A DNA stretch of 40,460 nucleotides from Fidelibacterota bacterium UBA2986 (lineage in GTDB: Bacteria; Fidelibacterota; Marinisomatia; Marinisomatales; AB-629-J13). Position numbers and translations under genes: made by a program. Under the pieces are notes generated by a model that saw nothing but the letters and a program-made list of their open reading frames with translations, was not told the origin of the DNA and made no database searches. Below, piece by piece: positions 15,501 to 23,106 of this stretch. The stretch spans positions 1 through 40,460 of the forward strand of contig DEAI01000040.1 in NCBI GenBank assembly GCA_002346675.1, written 5' to 3'. Within the stretch, counting starts at the first letter, position 1, and each line of letters opens with the position of its first letter.

Positions 15501-16806
15501 GGATGATGGTTCAGGTTCCGTGTTGGTTGACGACGACTCAGATAGTGTTGAGGTTTATTTTGATGTCGTTGGACCTCCACCGGTTGGAACACTGATTGAA
15601 TCTGCTCGAGGTTGGGTCTATCACCATTTTGGAAGTTATAGTGATTCCACAACCTATAAATTATGTCCTCTATATGTTTCAGATTTGGTTTATGAAATTT
15701 CAGAAGGATTAACCGTCGATCACAGTGATGGTTGGAATTTGGTTGGGTTTCCATTTGAATTAGAGAACTCAGATTATAATGTGATTTATCCCGAGGCAAC
15801 TTCGGGGACATTATATTCTTTTGATGGAACCTATGTAGGGGAGACTGAATTGGTTCCGGGCATTGGATATTGGTTGAATTTCCCATCTTCAGGGAGTGAT
15901 ATATTAAATGGAGATCCAATCACAAATATCACCATATCTCTTTCATCTGGGTGGAACTTAGTCAGCGGACTTTCAAGCAATCTATCAGTTGAAGAAATCG
16001 TTGATGTAAACTCAATTATTGTTTCTGGAACCATTTATGGTTTTGATGGGACCTATCAAAACTCTTCAATACTTGAACCGGGTAAGGGATATTGGATGAA
16101 TGCAAATGATGATGGAGATATTACTCTGTCATTGGGCGGGCTTGCACGCTCACTTACTGCTTCTGTTTTAAATGATTATACAGAAGATGCAAGTGTTCTA
16201 ACAATGGATAGTCAATCAATTTACTTTGGTGTGGATGTTCCAGCAGAAGAGCTAGTTAGATATATGCTCCCTCCCCTTCCTCCTGCAGGCGCTCAGGATT
16301 TTCGGTTTAAAGGTGATAGTAAATTATCAAAGGACGGAGGCAGTATATCTTTACAGCATTCTATGGAACAAGTTCATATTTCATATGAAATAAAAACTCC
16401 AGCTAAAGATGGCATGGATTGGATATTATCTTCTGAGCTTGGTGATAGGATTATTCTTTCAGGGTCTGGAGAGATCATATTGGGAGCTGTTCATGGATTG
16501 AGATTGAAAGAAGAATCTCAAATTCCGGTGGACTATTCACTATCACAAAACTATCCCAATCCTTTTAACCCCGAGACAGAAATCCTTTTTTCAATACCGG
16601 AGGAAAATGAAGTCTCCATTGTTATTTATGATATAATGGGTAAAGAAGTTAACCTGATAGTTCATTCTTTCATGAAGCCGGGAATTCACAAGGTTGTTTG
16701 GGATGGCACCTCATCTTCAGGAGCTCAGGTAGGTTCAGGTATATATTTCTATCGAATTGATGCAGGTAATTATATCAACCAGAAAAAAATGATGTTGATC
16801 CGATAG
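12547..16806 (+). CDS. Large T9SS-sorted protein: c-type heme domain, four double OB-like repeats, GWNL module, sorting domain
   Basis: 1419 aa. Signal peptide to FLFA, then Gln. Residues 22-105 form a small cytochrome c-like domain with CTGCH (34-38) and a probable axial Met in SMPPG (Met 81). Residues 111-311 and 313-512 are two closely similar tandem units, each with two OB-like halves (VTTSGIVTTPN..., VTVTGEI..YNGKLEIVP, then GIVGQYD...YQILPRF). An Ig-like segment spans about 513-610, and two more diverged double-OB units span 617-818 and 830-1053. A GWNL/GYWL module pair (1060-1198), the LPPLPPAG linker and an NYPNPFNPET sorting domain ending KMMLIR finish the chain. The OB-like units resemble those attached to extracellular nucleases (YhcR/ExeM type). 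A heme redox domain on a surface-sorted protein is unusual; the substrate is unknown. The Shine-Dalgarno suggests strong translation. Confidence 0.85.
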   Translation: MKNKMLALIPFLSVFLFAQVDYYTEIQPILNDNCTGCHGNSGGLNLSTYSSLMEGGNSGAAIVAGNHSESYLWQKVNDGSMPPGNNPDLPSEQVELIAQWINEGALESLSITIQEAREQDGLTVTTSGIVTTPNLASSGQSDFVIQDETAAIVIYNGDFDAGLSIGDLVTVTGEILNYNGKLEIVPSTETDITVVSQGNDLPAFQYMTLSGLLTMAESFESELVQVFGVEIIDGDWPEPGNNQNLTISDDGGATTLILRVDRHSDVDDGPAPEGLFDLKGIVGQYDYTEPQDEGYQILPRFQTDIEEPNEDILPILEVRNTMIGETVTTAGFVTTPNYGLLSGRTDYGIQDATGGIVLFNYSADAELSVGDYIQVTGEIEVYNGKLEIVPADISDISVVSSGNVVPASQVLSIAQILSSPESYESEIVTVQTANIVDGEWPSEGDNSNLTITDLSDTTITMRVDKDTDVDEGLEPQGTFNVTGIVGQYDSSDPADEGYQILPRFYSDIEVLGDVSPYISNLMHLPENPTPEDEVSVSVQVIDDGEIEVGLYFQINGGGFSSNDMFSEESNTFSGTIPPQNDGDMVHYFVSADDGVNEIVNSDTMFYLVSSPEALTSIYDVQTNPALEGQIVTIGGVVTAEFWGGSSNRNFYVQDEQAPYGGIVVFNYDGWNEFGFDTPIGETVYTLAEGDSVVVTGEVIEYYGKTEITNVSAVTVYGPAVNTIEPLDVSIEQIMTDGDESEAYEGVLVRVSNVIVDEEDLGYGEWSVTDGVNSVMVDDNWDYYYWPEEDAELISITGVLDYTYSNFKIQPRLAKDVVEAGDVRVQRIQQVLYSDLIKAGEDSESDMSYMLGDTVTISGIVTMPTGLSYAGDGVKFIFADPHGGPWSGILSYDPDSSAFPNLVEGDFIRATGYIYEYSTGGSNMTELFITQPIEILGNNVEVPPEPTVSSGDLRWPTEAEQWGTVMVIVENAVITANDFPYDLFAMDDGSGSVLVDDDSDSVEVYFDVVGPPPVGTLIESARGWVYHHFGSYSDSTTYKLCPLYVSDLVYEISEGLTVDHSDGWNLVGFPFELENSDYNVIYPEATSGTLYSFDGTYVGETELVPGIGYWLNFPSSGSDILNGDPITNITISLSSGWNLVSGLSSNLSVEEIVDVNSIIVSGTIYGFDGTYQNSSILEPGKGYWMNANDDGDITLSLGGLARSLTASVLNDYTEDASVLTMDSQSIYFGVDVPAEELVRYMLPPLPPAGAQDFRFKGDSKLSKDGGSISLQHSMEQVHISYEIKTPAKDGMDWILSSELGDRIILSGSGEIILGAVHGLRLKEESQIPVDYSLSQNYPNPFNPETEILFSIPEENEVSIVIYDIMGKEVNLIVHSFMKPGIHKVVWDGTSSSGAQVGSGIYFYRIDAGNYINQKKMMLIR
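12877..13478 (+). repeat. Intragenic double-OB repeat, copy A
   Basis: About 200 codons. It matches the following unit in order and wording, and short stretches are nearly identical at DNA level (around 13081 versus 13693, the YNGKLEIVP segment), which points to a fairly recent internal duplication. Boundaries are approximate. Confidence 0.7.
13484..14083 (+). repeat. Intragenic double-OB repeat, copy B
   Basis: The second unit of the tandem pair. It shares VTTAGFVTTPNYG, YNGKLEIVP, DGEWP, RVDKDTDVD and GIVGQYDSSDP...GYQILPRF with copy A. More diverged relatives follow in the same protein after an Ig-like segment. Confidence 0.7.
15724..16140 (+). repeat. GWNL/GYWL module pair, copy 2
   Basis: Encodes DGWNLVGFPFE...PGIGYWLNF and then SGWNLVSGLS...PGKGYWMNA, in frame inside the heme/OB protein. 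Same layout as the pairs at 92, 35563 and 38085. Confidence 0.8.
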
Positions 16807-16814
16807 CTAAATTA

Positions 16815-16846
16815 ATCGGCAGGAGTACCTGAGTGCTCCTGCCGAT
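16815..16846 (+). terminator. Perfect hairpin between two genes; terminator or processing site
   Basis: ATCGGCAGGAG and CTCCTGCCGAT form a perfect 11-bp, GC-rich stem, extendable by three more pairs to leave the loop CTGA. It lies nine bases after the stop of the heme/OB gene and 12 bases before the next ATG. It has no T tract (ACCCCCTC follows), so it may be a weak or factor-assisted terminator, or an mRNA-stabilising stem that lowers expression of the downstream genes. Confidence 0.55.
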
Positions 16847-16858
16847 ACCCCCTCTATT

Positions 16859-19294
16859 ATGCAATCTTTTCTAAAATATTTACCGGTACTTCTTGTCTTT
16901 TCCTGCTCAATGTGGGAATATGAAGATCAGTCATTACCCTATGGAAATCAACATCCTGAAACCTATTTATCTCTAATTGCATCAGATACAATATTTGCTG
17001 TTGTGACTGATGTTATTATTTCAGAAGACCCCCAAAATGGTGAAATTATCAGTGATACTCTGTGGAATTATGAATTTGATGAGCCACTACTTGATACTTC
17101 AATAATTGTTGACACATTACCACACGCATTTACAACCATAACGACGAGCAGACAGGAATTGCATTGGTGGGGAGAAGACCCGGATGGAGATGTTATAGGA
17201 TATAAGTATCGGTGGAATACTGACTCTTCCTGGACAGAAACCAACGATGAATCAGCAATATTTTTTGTTCCCATTAAAAAAGAATTTGATGTATTCCAGT
17301 TTGAGGTAAAATCAGTTGATAATATGGGAAACATAGACCAGTCGCCCGCAAAACTAGTTCTCCCAATCTACAATTCACCCCCTCATATAAATTTTAGATA
17401 CCTTAGCAACCCCCTTTCAATTGATTTACCAGAGCCAAAAAATATACATTATACTTTTCCAACACGTACATTTATTTGGGATGTAACTGACCTTGACGGA
17501 ATTGAAACAATTATATCTATTTATTATGCTTTGGACGACACGTGTGAGACATGCTGGTATCAATTGGATGCTGCAGCTCACTCATCAGTAACGCTTAATG
17601 CATTGACATCTGGAGAGCACACTTTTTATCTTAAAGCTCAAGATATTGCAGGTAAATTTAGTTCGGTGATTCAATTCCCAGATGAAACTGATGAAAACAC
17701 TCCCAATTTATGGGTTGTGAAAGAGCCAAATGGGTCATTTTTAATCGTAGATGATTATCCTCAAGATACTCCAAATAATGCTCTTAACTGGTATATGGGA
17801 GTTATGGATTCACTTGAAATCGATGGCTACTCTTATTGGGAAGTCGGAGAAAAACTTCCCTACTCTATAAGCGATATCACAGCAACTTTATTATTTTTTG
17901 ACCACGTTATTTGGTATGCGGGCTATACTGGTAACTATACCTATCCTGAAGCAGAAATCAGCATACAATCATTTATTGAACGGGGTGGAAATTTGTTTCT
18001 TAATTTTGCGGTATTCCCAGATACAGCGGATATTTCTTGGTTCCCACTGAATCAGACATTTCCCTTGAACCCGGGGGGTGACATACAATCTCAAAAGCTA
18101 CTTTTGCCACAAGTGACAGGTGCAGACACTCTTAGAATCGGAAGCCCTATCTCTGTTGCTGTTAAAGGATTTAATAGTTATAATGAGGGATATCAATCAC
18201 TATATAATCTACAAGAACCAGAAGACTCCTTTGATCTATGGAGTGGATCCCCTACAATCTCTGGATCTTATCAATATCCTGGAATTCCAAACAGTGGTAC
18301 TGCTATACTTATGTCTCTTCCACTTTTCAAAGGATATACACCTGTTCTCGATCTTGAGTGGGAAACTGTGGATCAGAATTTTACAAGTGTTTTATATGCA
18401 ATAAACTATAGCGAAAGTGAAATTATTTGGGCTGTTGGAGAAGATGGTATGATTTTAAAATCATCAGATAGTGGAAATGAATGGGAAAACATTATAGGTC
18501 CTACGGATAAAGATTTAAGAGATGTTGCATTTGCAAATGAAAGTACGGGCTGGATTATCGGTAAGACAGGAACTATTCTCAAAACTATTAATGGTGGTGA
18601 GAGTTGGATTTCACAAAATAGCGGGACAACTAGAACGCTATACTCAGTGACTGCAATCAGTGAAAATACTATATGGATAGTAGGAAAAAGCGGAACCTTA
18701 CTTCATTCTATGGATGGAGGAGAAATATGGCATCAGATTGATATAGGAAACAGCAGTCGTCTTGAAGATATATGGTTTTCAGATTCTCTTTACGGATGGG
18801 TTGTCGGATCAAATGGTACAATTCTCCGTACAGAAAATGGTGGTGAGAGTTGGGATGCTGTTGAATCTAGTTTACAAGAAGACTCATATCCATGGTTTTA
18901 TGGTGTTCATTTTAATCAAACGAATATGGGATGGATTTGTGGAAGCGACGGAACAATACTAAAAACAAATGATGGAGGAATAAATTGGGAATTTCAAGAA
19001 ACTCCAATAGTAGCTACTCTTTATGATATTTTCTTTTTGAATGAGTCAATAGGATTTTCAGTTGGAAGCGGAGGGAATATTTTGACCACCTATGATGGAG
19101 GAGAAACTTGGAATTCTATTTACAGCGGTGTTGGTGAGGATTTGCGTTCATTATCAATGATAAGCAGTAAAAAGGGAATAATTGCAGGAGGAAATACACA
19201 GCCATTCCAAAAAGGAGTCATCTTACAAAGGAGCTCAAGCGGAAATTCAGGGGCATTGTTTGACTTAATTCTGAATAATTTATTTAATGAATAA
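16859..19294 (+). CDS. Lipoprotein with Ycf48-like (BNR) beta-propeller
   Basis: 811 aa. Lipoprotein signal MQSFLKYLPVLLVFSC (Cys 16). Residues 90-290 look like Ig-like domains (LHWWGEDPDGDVIGYKYRW; HTFYLKAQDIAGKF). Residues 295-500 form a mixed domain starting FLIVDDYPQDTPN with a FIERGGNLFLNF strand, resembling GATase-like/DUF4350 domains. Residues about 511-767 carry six Ycf48/BNR blades of the form (A/I/V)VG..GTILKT.(N/D)GGE.W, and a degenerate seventh follows. In other proteins Ycf48 propellers act in assembly or binding, not catalysis. The gene overlaps the TonB receptor by eight bases, the place a SusD-like capture lipoprotein holds in other systems, so a substrate-binding role is plausible (inference). 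A hairpin precedes it. Confidence 0.8.
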   Translation: MQSFLKYLPVLLVFSCSMWEYEDQSLPYGNQHPETYLSLIASDTIFAVVTDVIISEDPQNGEIISDTLWNYEFDEPLLDTSIIVDTLPHAFTTITTSRQELHWWGEDPDGDVIGYKYRWNTDSSWTETNDESAIFFVPIKKEFDVFQFEVKSVDNMGNIDQSPAKLVLPIYNSPPHINFRYLSNPLSIDLPEPKNIHYTFPTRTFIWDVTDLDGIETIISIYYALDDTCETCWYQLDAAAHSSVTLNALTSGEHTFYLKAQDIAGKFSSVIQFPDETDENTPNLWVVKEPNGSFLIVDDYPQDTPNNALNWYMGVMDSLEIDGYSYWEVGEKLPYSISDITATLLFFDHVIWYAGYTGNYTYPEAEISIQSFIERGGNLFLNFAVFPDTADISWFPLNQTFPLNPGGDIQSQKLLLPQVTGADTLRIGSPISVAVKGFNSYNEGYQSLYNLQEPEDSFDLWSGSPTISGSYQYPGIPNSGTAILMSLPLFKGYTPVLDLEWETVDQNFTSVLYAINYSESEIIWAVGEDGMILKSSDSGNEWENIIGPTDKDLRDVAFANESTGWIIGKTGTILKTINGGESWISQNSGTTRTLYSVTAISENTIWIVGKSGTLLHSMDGGEIWHQIDIGNSSRLEDIWFSDSLYGWVVGSNGTILRTENGGESWDAVESSLQEDSYPWFYGVHFNQTNMGWICGSDGTILKTNDGGINWEFQETPIVATLYDIFFLNESIGFSVGSGGNILTTYDGGETWNSIYSGVGEDLRSLSMISSKKGIIAGGNTQPFQKGVILQRSSSGNSGALFDLILNNLFNE

Positions 19295-22103
19295 TCTAAT
19301 ATATAAATTAGTGATTGGTTGTATCCTGATGATTGGATATACCAGTGCGCAGGAGAAAACTGGAAGCATTTTTGGGTTGATTGCTGAAAGTGAAACCAAT
19401 AACAGTTTACCGGGAGTCAATATTATTATAAAGGGGACCTACTATGGGTCAGCATCCAATGAAAATGGAGAGTACCTAATTGAAAACATTCGTGCCGGTA
19501 ATTACGACATTCAAGTGTCTATGATGGGATATAAGGTATTATTGCAAACGGGAGTTTGGGTGAAGGAGGGCGAAAGAACACGTATTGATTTTCAACTAGA
19601 TAAGACTGTCCTCTCTTTTGGAGAGGAAGTACTAGTTATAGGGAATAAACCTCTCTTTGATGTGGATGAAACGGCTTCTGTTTCTCGTATTAGAAGCGAC
19701 GAAATTCAAGATAAACTTGTTTCAGGAGTTGAAGATATCCTAGCAGAACAGATTGGGGTAACCAAACAAGATAATGAAATTCATATAAGAGGGGGAAGAA
19801 TAGATGAGAGTTTGTTTATTATAGATGGGATGTCAGTAAAAGATCCCCTTACAGGATATTCTGGAAATTTATACATAAATGCAGAAGCTATTGAAGAGTT
19901 GGAGGTTATAACCGGAGGATATAATGCTGAATATGGACAGGCGATGTCGGGTATAATTAATGTGAGCTTAAAAAGTGGTTCAGATAAATTTGAAGGTGCG
20001 TTTAAATATTTAAGTGACCACTGGGGAATCATTGACAGGGAATCAGCTGTCAGTTATTCTGACAGATTTGAATTTAACTTAGGTGGCCCCGATTATTTTT
20101 TTGGTCACCTTGTTCCAATTGGAAAAGTTTCGTTTTATTTATCGGGGTTTGGTAATCTGTTTGATGGGCATCTTCCTGTTGCTAACGAATTGTTTCCTCA
20201 CCGTAACTGGAATATTCCTGTATTAGAAGATTCATCTGCAGATAAAATAATGAAAAATTTTGCTGTTCGGGGAAATAATGACTGGCACTTCATGTATAAA
20301 TTATTGTGGGAAATAAATCCGCAAAAAAAATTGACTATTTCTTATGATGGATCGCTAAATATAAACCAAGGATATTTCATGCCCAGAGCATTTTCAAATA
20401 CCTATTATCCATTTCGATATCAAAATATTCTTGATCATTATAATACGATTACGCGAGAATCAAGACTGTTTAACCTTAATTGGACTCATTCTCTTGGAAG
20501 TCAGTCATTTTATACTCTTGCGATTGGTCGATTCATCACTCTGGAACACAGCGCTGTACAAGACCTGAACTGGAGTGAATATGAAGAGAGGTTGGATTTA
20601 GAGCCTGCGCACTATGTAATAACAGATTGGGATGGAAATGTCCGGATTAGCTATGGTGATGAATTTTATGATTCAGGATTTGCTCCGGAATGGTATGATA
20701 TGTACAGTGATAATTTTAGATTTGACTTGGATGGGACATATCATTTACCTCCAAGACATAAACTCAAATTTGGAATTGAAAATACATGGTCAGATATACA
20801 GGTACTGGATATTGATGAACCATGGGCGGGGACCTCAGGACTAGGTGTGAATTATGACTCTTATAAAGCCCGTACCATGTTTGGGGCATTTTATATTCAA
20901 GATCAAATTATTTTTGAGGGTATGACAATAAATATGGGATTAAGATATGACTATTGGTTTCCCGGGAAATATGTCGAAAATGCGGTCAACGATACTAACG
21001 CTGTCATCATAACCGAAGAGGCCAGAGATAAATTCCAAGATGAGACATTCTCAATATTTGGTTATCGAGGCAAGGGCCGATTAAGTCCACGGTTTGGAAT
21101 TTCCCATCCGGTCACTGATAATGACGTTTTATATTTTTACTATGGACATTTTTCGCAGTTACCTACGTTTCAATATGTGTATGCAAAATTGAATTCTACT
21201 GCACAATCAACTTATCAAATATTTGGAAATCCTAACTTAAACCCAAAAACAACAGTTCAATATGAATTGGGGATAAAACACCGGTTTAATCCAGACCAGG
21301 TAATGGAGATTAAAGCATATTGGAAAGATATGTTTGACTATGAAACATCACAATCTGTTGTGCCTTCCAATCCAAAATACTCTCACCTTTCGTTCAATAT
21401 GTATTTTAATGCTGACTACGCAAGGGCGAGAGGAATTGAGACAATCTTAAAAAGCAGACTCTATAAAAATTGGTATATCGATTTAAACGCAAACTATTCA
21501 ATAGTCACAGGTAAAAGTTCAACCCCTTATGATAATCTATTGGTAGATGCAGGTCAATTAAGAGAGAAACCTCTGGATGAAAATTTTATGGTATGGGATA
21601 GACCCTTTCAATTTTTCACCAATTTGAATTATCGACACCCATCTGGAATTGGTGGTTCTCTAAGAATAGAGTTTTCTTCTGGGAGACGATATACCCGCTC
21701 TATTCCTGGTACCAATGACTATCCAGATGGAATAATCTATGTGGACAGTACACCCTATTACATTGGAACACGGGAAGATGACAAGCCTTATTATTACTTA
21801 AGTGAATATTACCCCAAGTTATTGAAATTTATTGGGATTAACAACATCCCTGGTTCCAGTTCTGTTGATTTGAAATTGTTTAAATCCATTAAGCTGAATA
21901 ACATCACATGTAAGATATTTATTGAAACTGAAAACTTATTTAATGAGGCTATTCCCCGGCGTATAAATCCCTTTACAGGAAGGGGCTATAATACTGGAGA
22001 AATAATACCATATTATCTAATTGAAAACCCCGATCCTAATCAAGACCCATCTAGAAACGGAAGCCCTCGAAAGACAGTTTTAGGAGTTCAATTATTCTTT
22101 TGA
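19287..22103 (+). CDS. TonB-dependent receptor with carboxypeptidase-regulatory-like N-terminal domain
   Basis: 938 aa. Signal peptide MNNLIYKLVIGCILMIGYTSA, then Gln. Residues 26-115 are a carboxypeptidase D regulatory-like domain (GSIFGLIAESETNNSLPGVN...SNENGEYLIENI.AG.Y.I). The plug domain (about 125-235) shows DETASVSRI, IHIRGGR.DESLFIIDGMSVKDP and IEELEVITGGYNAEYGQAMSGIINVSLKSG. The rest is a 22-strand-type barrel (MTINMGLRYDYWFP, LSPRFGISHPV, GNPNLNPKTTVQYELGIKH) ending in aromatic QLFF. Such receptors import bulky substrates across the outer membrane using TonB energy. No TonB, ExbB or SusD gene is adjacent. The start overlaps the propeller lipoprotein by eight bases and the stop overlaps the next start, so the proteins are probably made together. 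The substrate cannot be told. Confidence 0.93.
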   Translation: MNNLIYKLVIGCILMIGYTSAQEKTGSIFGLIAESETNNSLPGVNIIIKGTYYGSASNENGEYLIENIRAGNYDIQVSMMGYKVLLQTGVWVKEGERTRIDFQLDKTVLSFGEEVLVIGNKPLFDVDETASVSRIRSDEIQDKLVSGVEDILAEQIGVTKQDNEIHIRGGRIDESLFIIDGMSVKDPLTGYSGNLYINAEAIEELEVITGGYNAEYGQAMSGIINVSLKSGSDKFEGAFKYLSDHWGIIDRESAVSYSDRFEFNLGGPDYFFGHLVPIGKVSFYLSGFGNLFDGHLPVANELFPHRNWNIPVLEDSSADKIMKNFAVRGNNDWHFMYKLLWEINPQKKLTISYDGSLNINQGYFMPRAFSNTYYPFRYQNILDHYNTITRESRLFNLNWTHSLGSQSFYTLAIGRFITLEHSAVQDLNWSEYEERLDLEPAHYVITDWDGNVRISYGDEFYDSGFAPEWYDMYSDNFRFDLDGTYHLPPRHKLKFGIENTWSDIQVLDIDEPWAGTSGLGVNYDSYKARTMFGAFYIQDQIIFEGMTINMGLRYDYWFPGKYVENAVNDTNAVIITEEARDKFQDETFSIFGYRGKGRLSPRFGISHPVTDNDVLYFYYGHFSQLPTFQYVYAKLNSTAQSTYQIFGNPNLNPKTTVQYELGIKHRFNPDQVMEIKAYWKDMFDYETSQSVVPSNPKYSHLSFNMYFNADYARARGIETILKSRLYKNWYIDLNANYSIVTGKSSTPYDNLLVDAGQLREKPLDENFMVWDRPFQFFTNLNYRHPSGIGGSLRIEFSSGRRYTRSIPGTNDYPDGIIYVDSTPYYIGTREDDKPYYYLSEYYPKLLKFIGINNIPGSSSVDLKLFKSIKLNNITCKIFIETENLFNEAIPRRINPFTGRGYNTGEIIPYYLIENPDPNQDPSRNGSPRKTVLGVQLFF

Positions 22104-23101
22104 AGCTAAAAATAGCGCATATACTTTTTCTATTTTCTTCTCTTTTGTATAGTCAGAATTTATTCCCTATTCTTGGTGGTCAAAGAGCTGGTACCTCGGT
22201 TTTCACATTTTTAAAAATTGGTGTAAGTGCAAAAGCGGAGGGGATGGCAGAAGCGGTTGTCGCTCACCATCAAAATGCGTCATCAATATTTTATAATCCT
22301 GCTACAGTTGCTCAGTTCAGTCAAACACAAATTTCCGTTTCACGGATTCAGTGGCCAGCAGATATTCAATATGATTATTTTTCTGTTGCTACATCAATAA
22401 ATCAAAGACATCACATTGGGGTTTCTGCAGGGGTTCTTCATATGAAGCCCATGCTTGAAACCACGGAATACAATCCCCATGGCACAGGTAAATATTTTGT
22501 ATTTCAAGATAGATTCATCGGATTAACCTATGGATTAAAGATGACAGACAGATTTAGTTTTGGAGTTACACTCAAAAGTGTAACTGAAGATTTAGCTGGC
22601 CATAATATGTCCACATTCTTACTAGATATGGGTACCTTTTACTGGACAGGTTTCAGGTCATTGAGATTCTCAGCGTCCTTATTACACTTTGGGCCTCAGA
22701 CAAAACCAGAGGGTACATTTACAAAACGTATTCTGGATATGGATACAGGAGAGGAAGTAGAAATTGAAACTGAATTTGAATTATTTTCACCACCCACAGT
22801 GTTTAGAGTTGGAGTGGCAATGGATATTCTTGAATTATCTGAACAGAATTTAACCGTATCTGTTCAGCTAAATCATCCTGTAGATAATTCAGAAAATATT
22901 TCATTGGGGATGGAATATTCATTACTGCGTTCTTTGTTTCTTAGGGGTGGATATAAACTAAATAAGGATGAAGTAGATTATTCATTTGGGTTTGGGGTGA
23001 GAAAAAAAATAGGATTAATTATAATAGAAGCAGATTATGCTTACACTCACTTTCAACATTTATCACCGCCCAGCAGATTTTCACTGGGCCTGTCTTTTTA
23101 A
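22100..23101 (+). CDS. PorV/PorQ family outer-membrane protein
   Basis: 333 aa. The start is a TTG in a TTGA overlap with the upstream stop. Signal peptide MKLKIAHILFLFSSLLYS, then Gln. The N-terminus has the full PorV signature: GQRAGTSVFTFLKIGVSAKAEGMAEAVVA...SSIFYNPATVAQF, followed by a barrel (VSAGVLHM, FSFGVTLKSV, LRFSASLLHFG, FLRGGYKLN). This is the clearest PorV-family member of the window. PorV proteins serve as shuttles carrying T9SS cargo to the surface attachment complex, but many genomes of this group have numerous paralogues beside TonB receptors or surface proteins with no proven role. It lies between the TonB receptor and the NHL lipoprotein. Confidence 0.87.
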   Translation: MKLKIAHILFLFSSLLYSQNLFPILGGQRAGTSVFTFLKIGVSAKAEGMAEAVVAHHQNASSIFYNPATVAQFSQTQISVSRIQWPADIQYDYFSVATSINQRHHIGVSAGVLHMKPMLETTEYNPHGTGKYFVFQDRFIGLTYGLKMTDRFSFGVTLKSVTEDLAGHNMSTFLLDMGTFYWTGFRSLRFSASLLHFGPQTKPEGTFTKRILDMDTGEEVEIETEFELFSPPTVFRVGVAMDILELSEQNLTVSVQLNHPVDNSENISLGMEYSLLRSLFLRGGYKLNKDEVDYSFGFGVRKKIGLIIIEADYAYTHFQHLSPPSRFSLGLSF

Positions 23102-23106
23102 ATTAT

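Noticed and set aside
15461..15919. 152-codon open frame on the minus strand
   Set aside because: Antisense to the heme/OB protein, His/Pro/Asn-rich as expected of a reverse frame of repeats.
16815..16846. Riboswitch or small RNA
   Set aside because: A single hairpin in a 52-bp gap; no conserved aptamer features or room for one.
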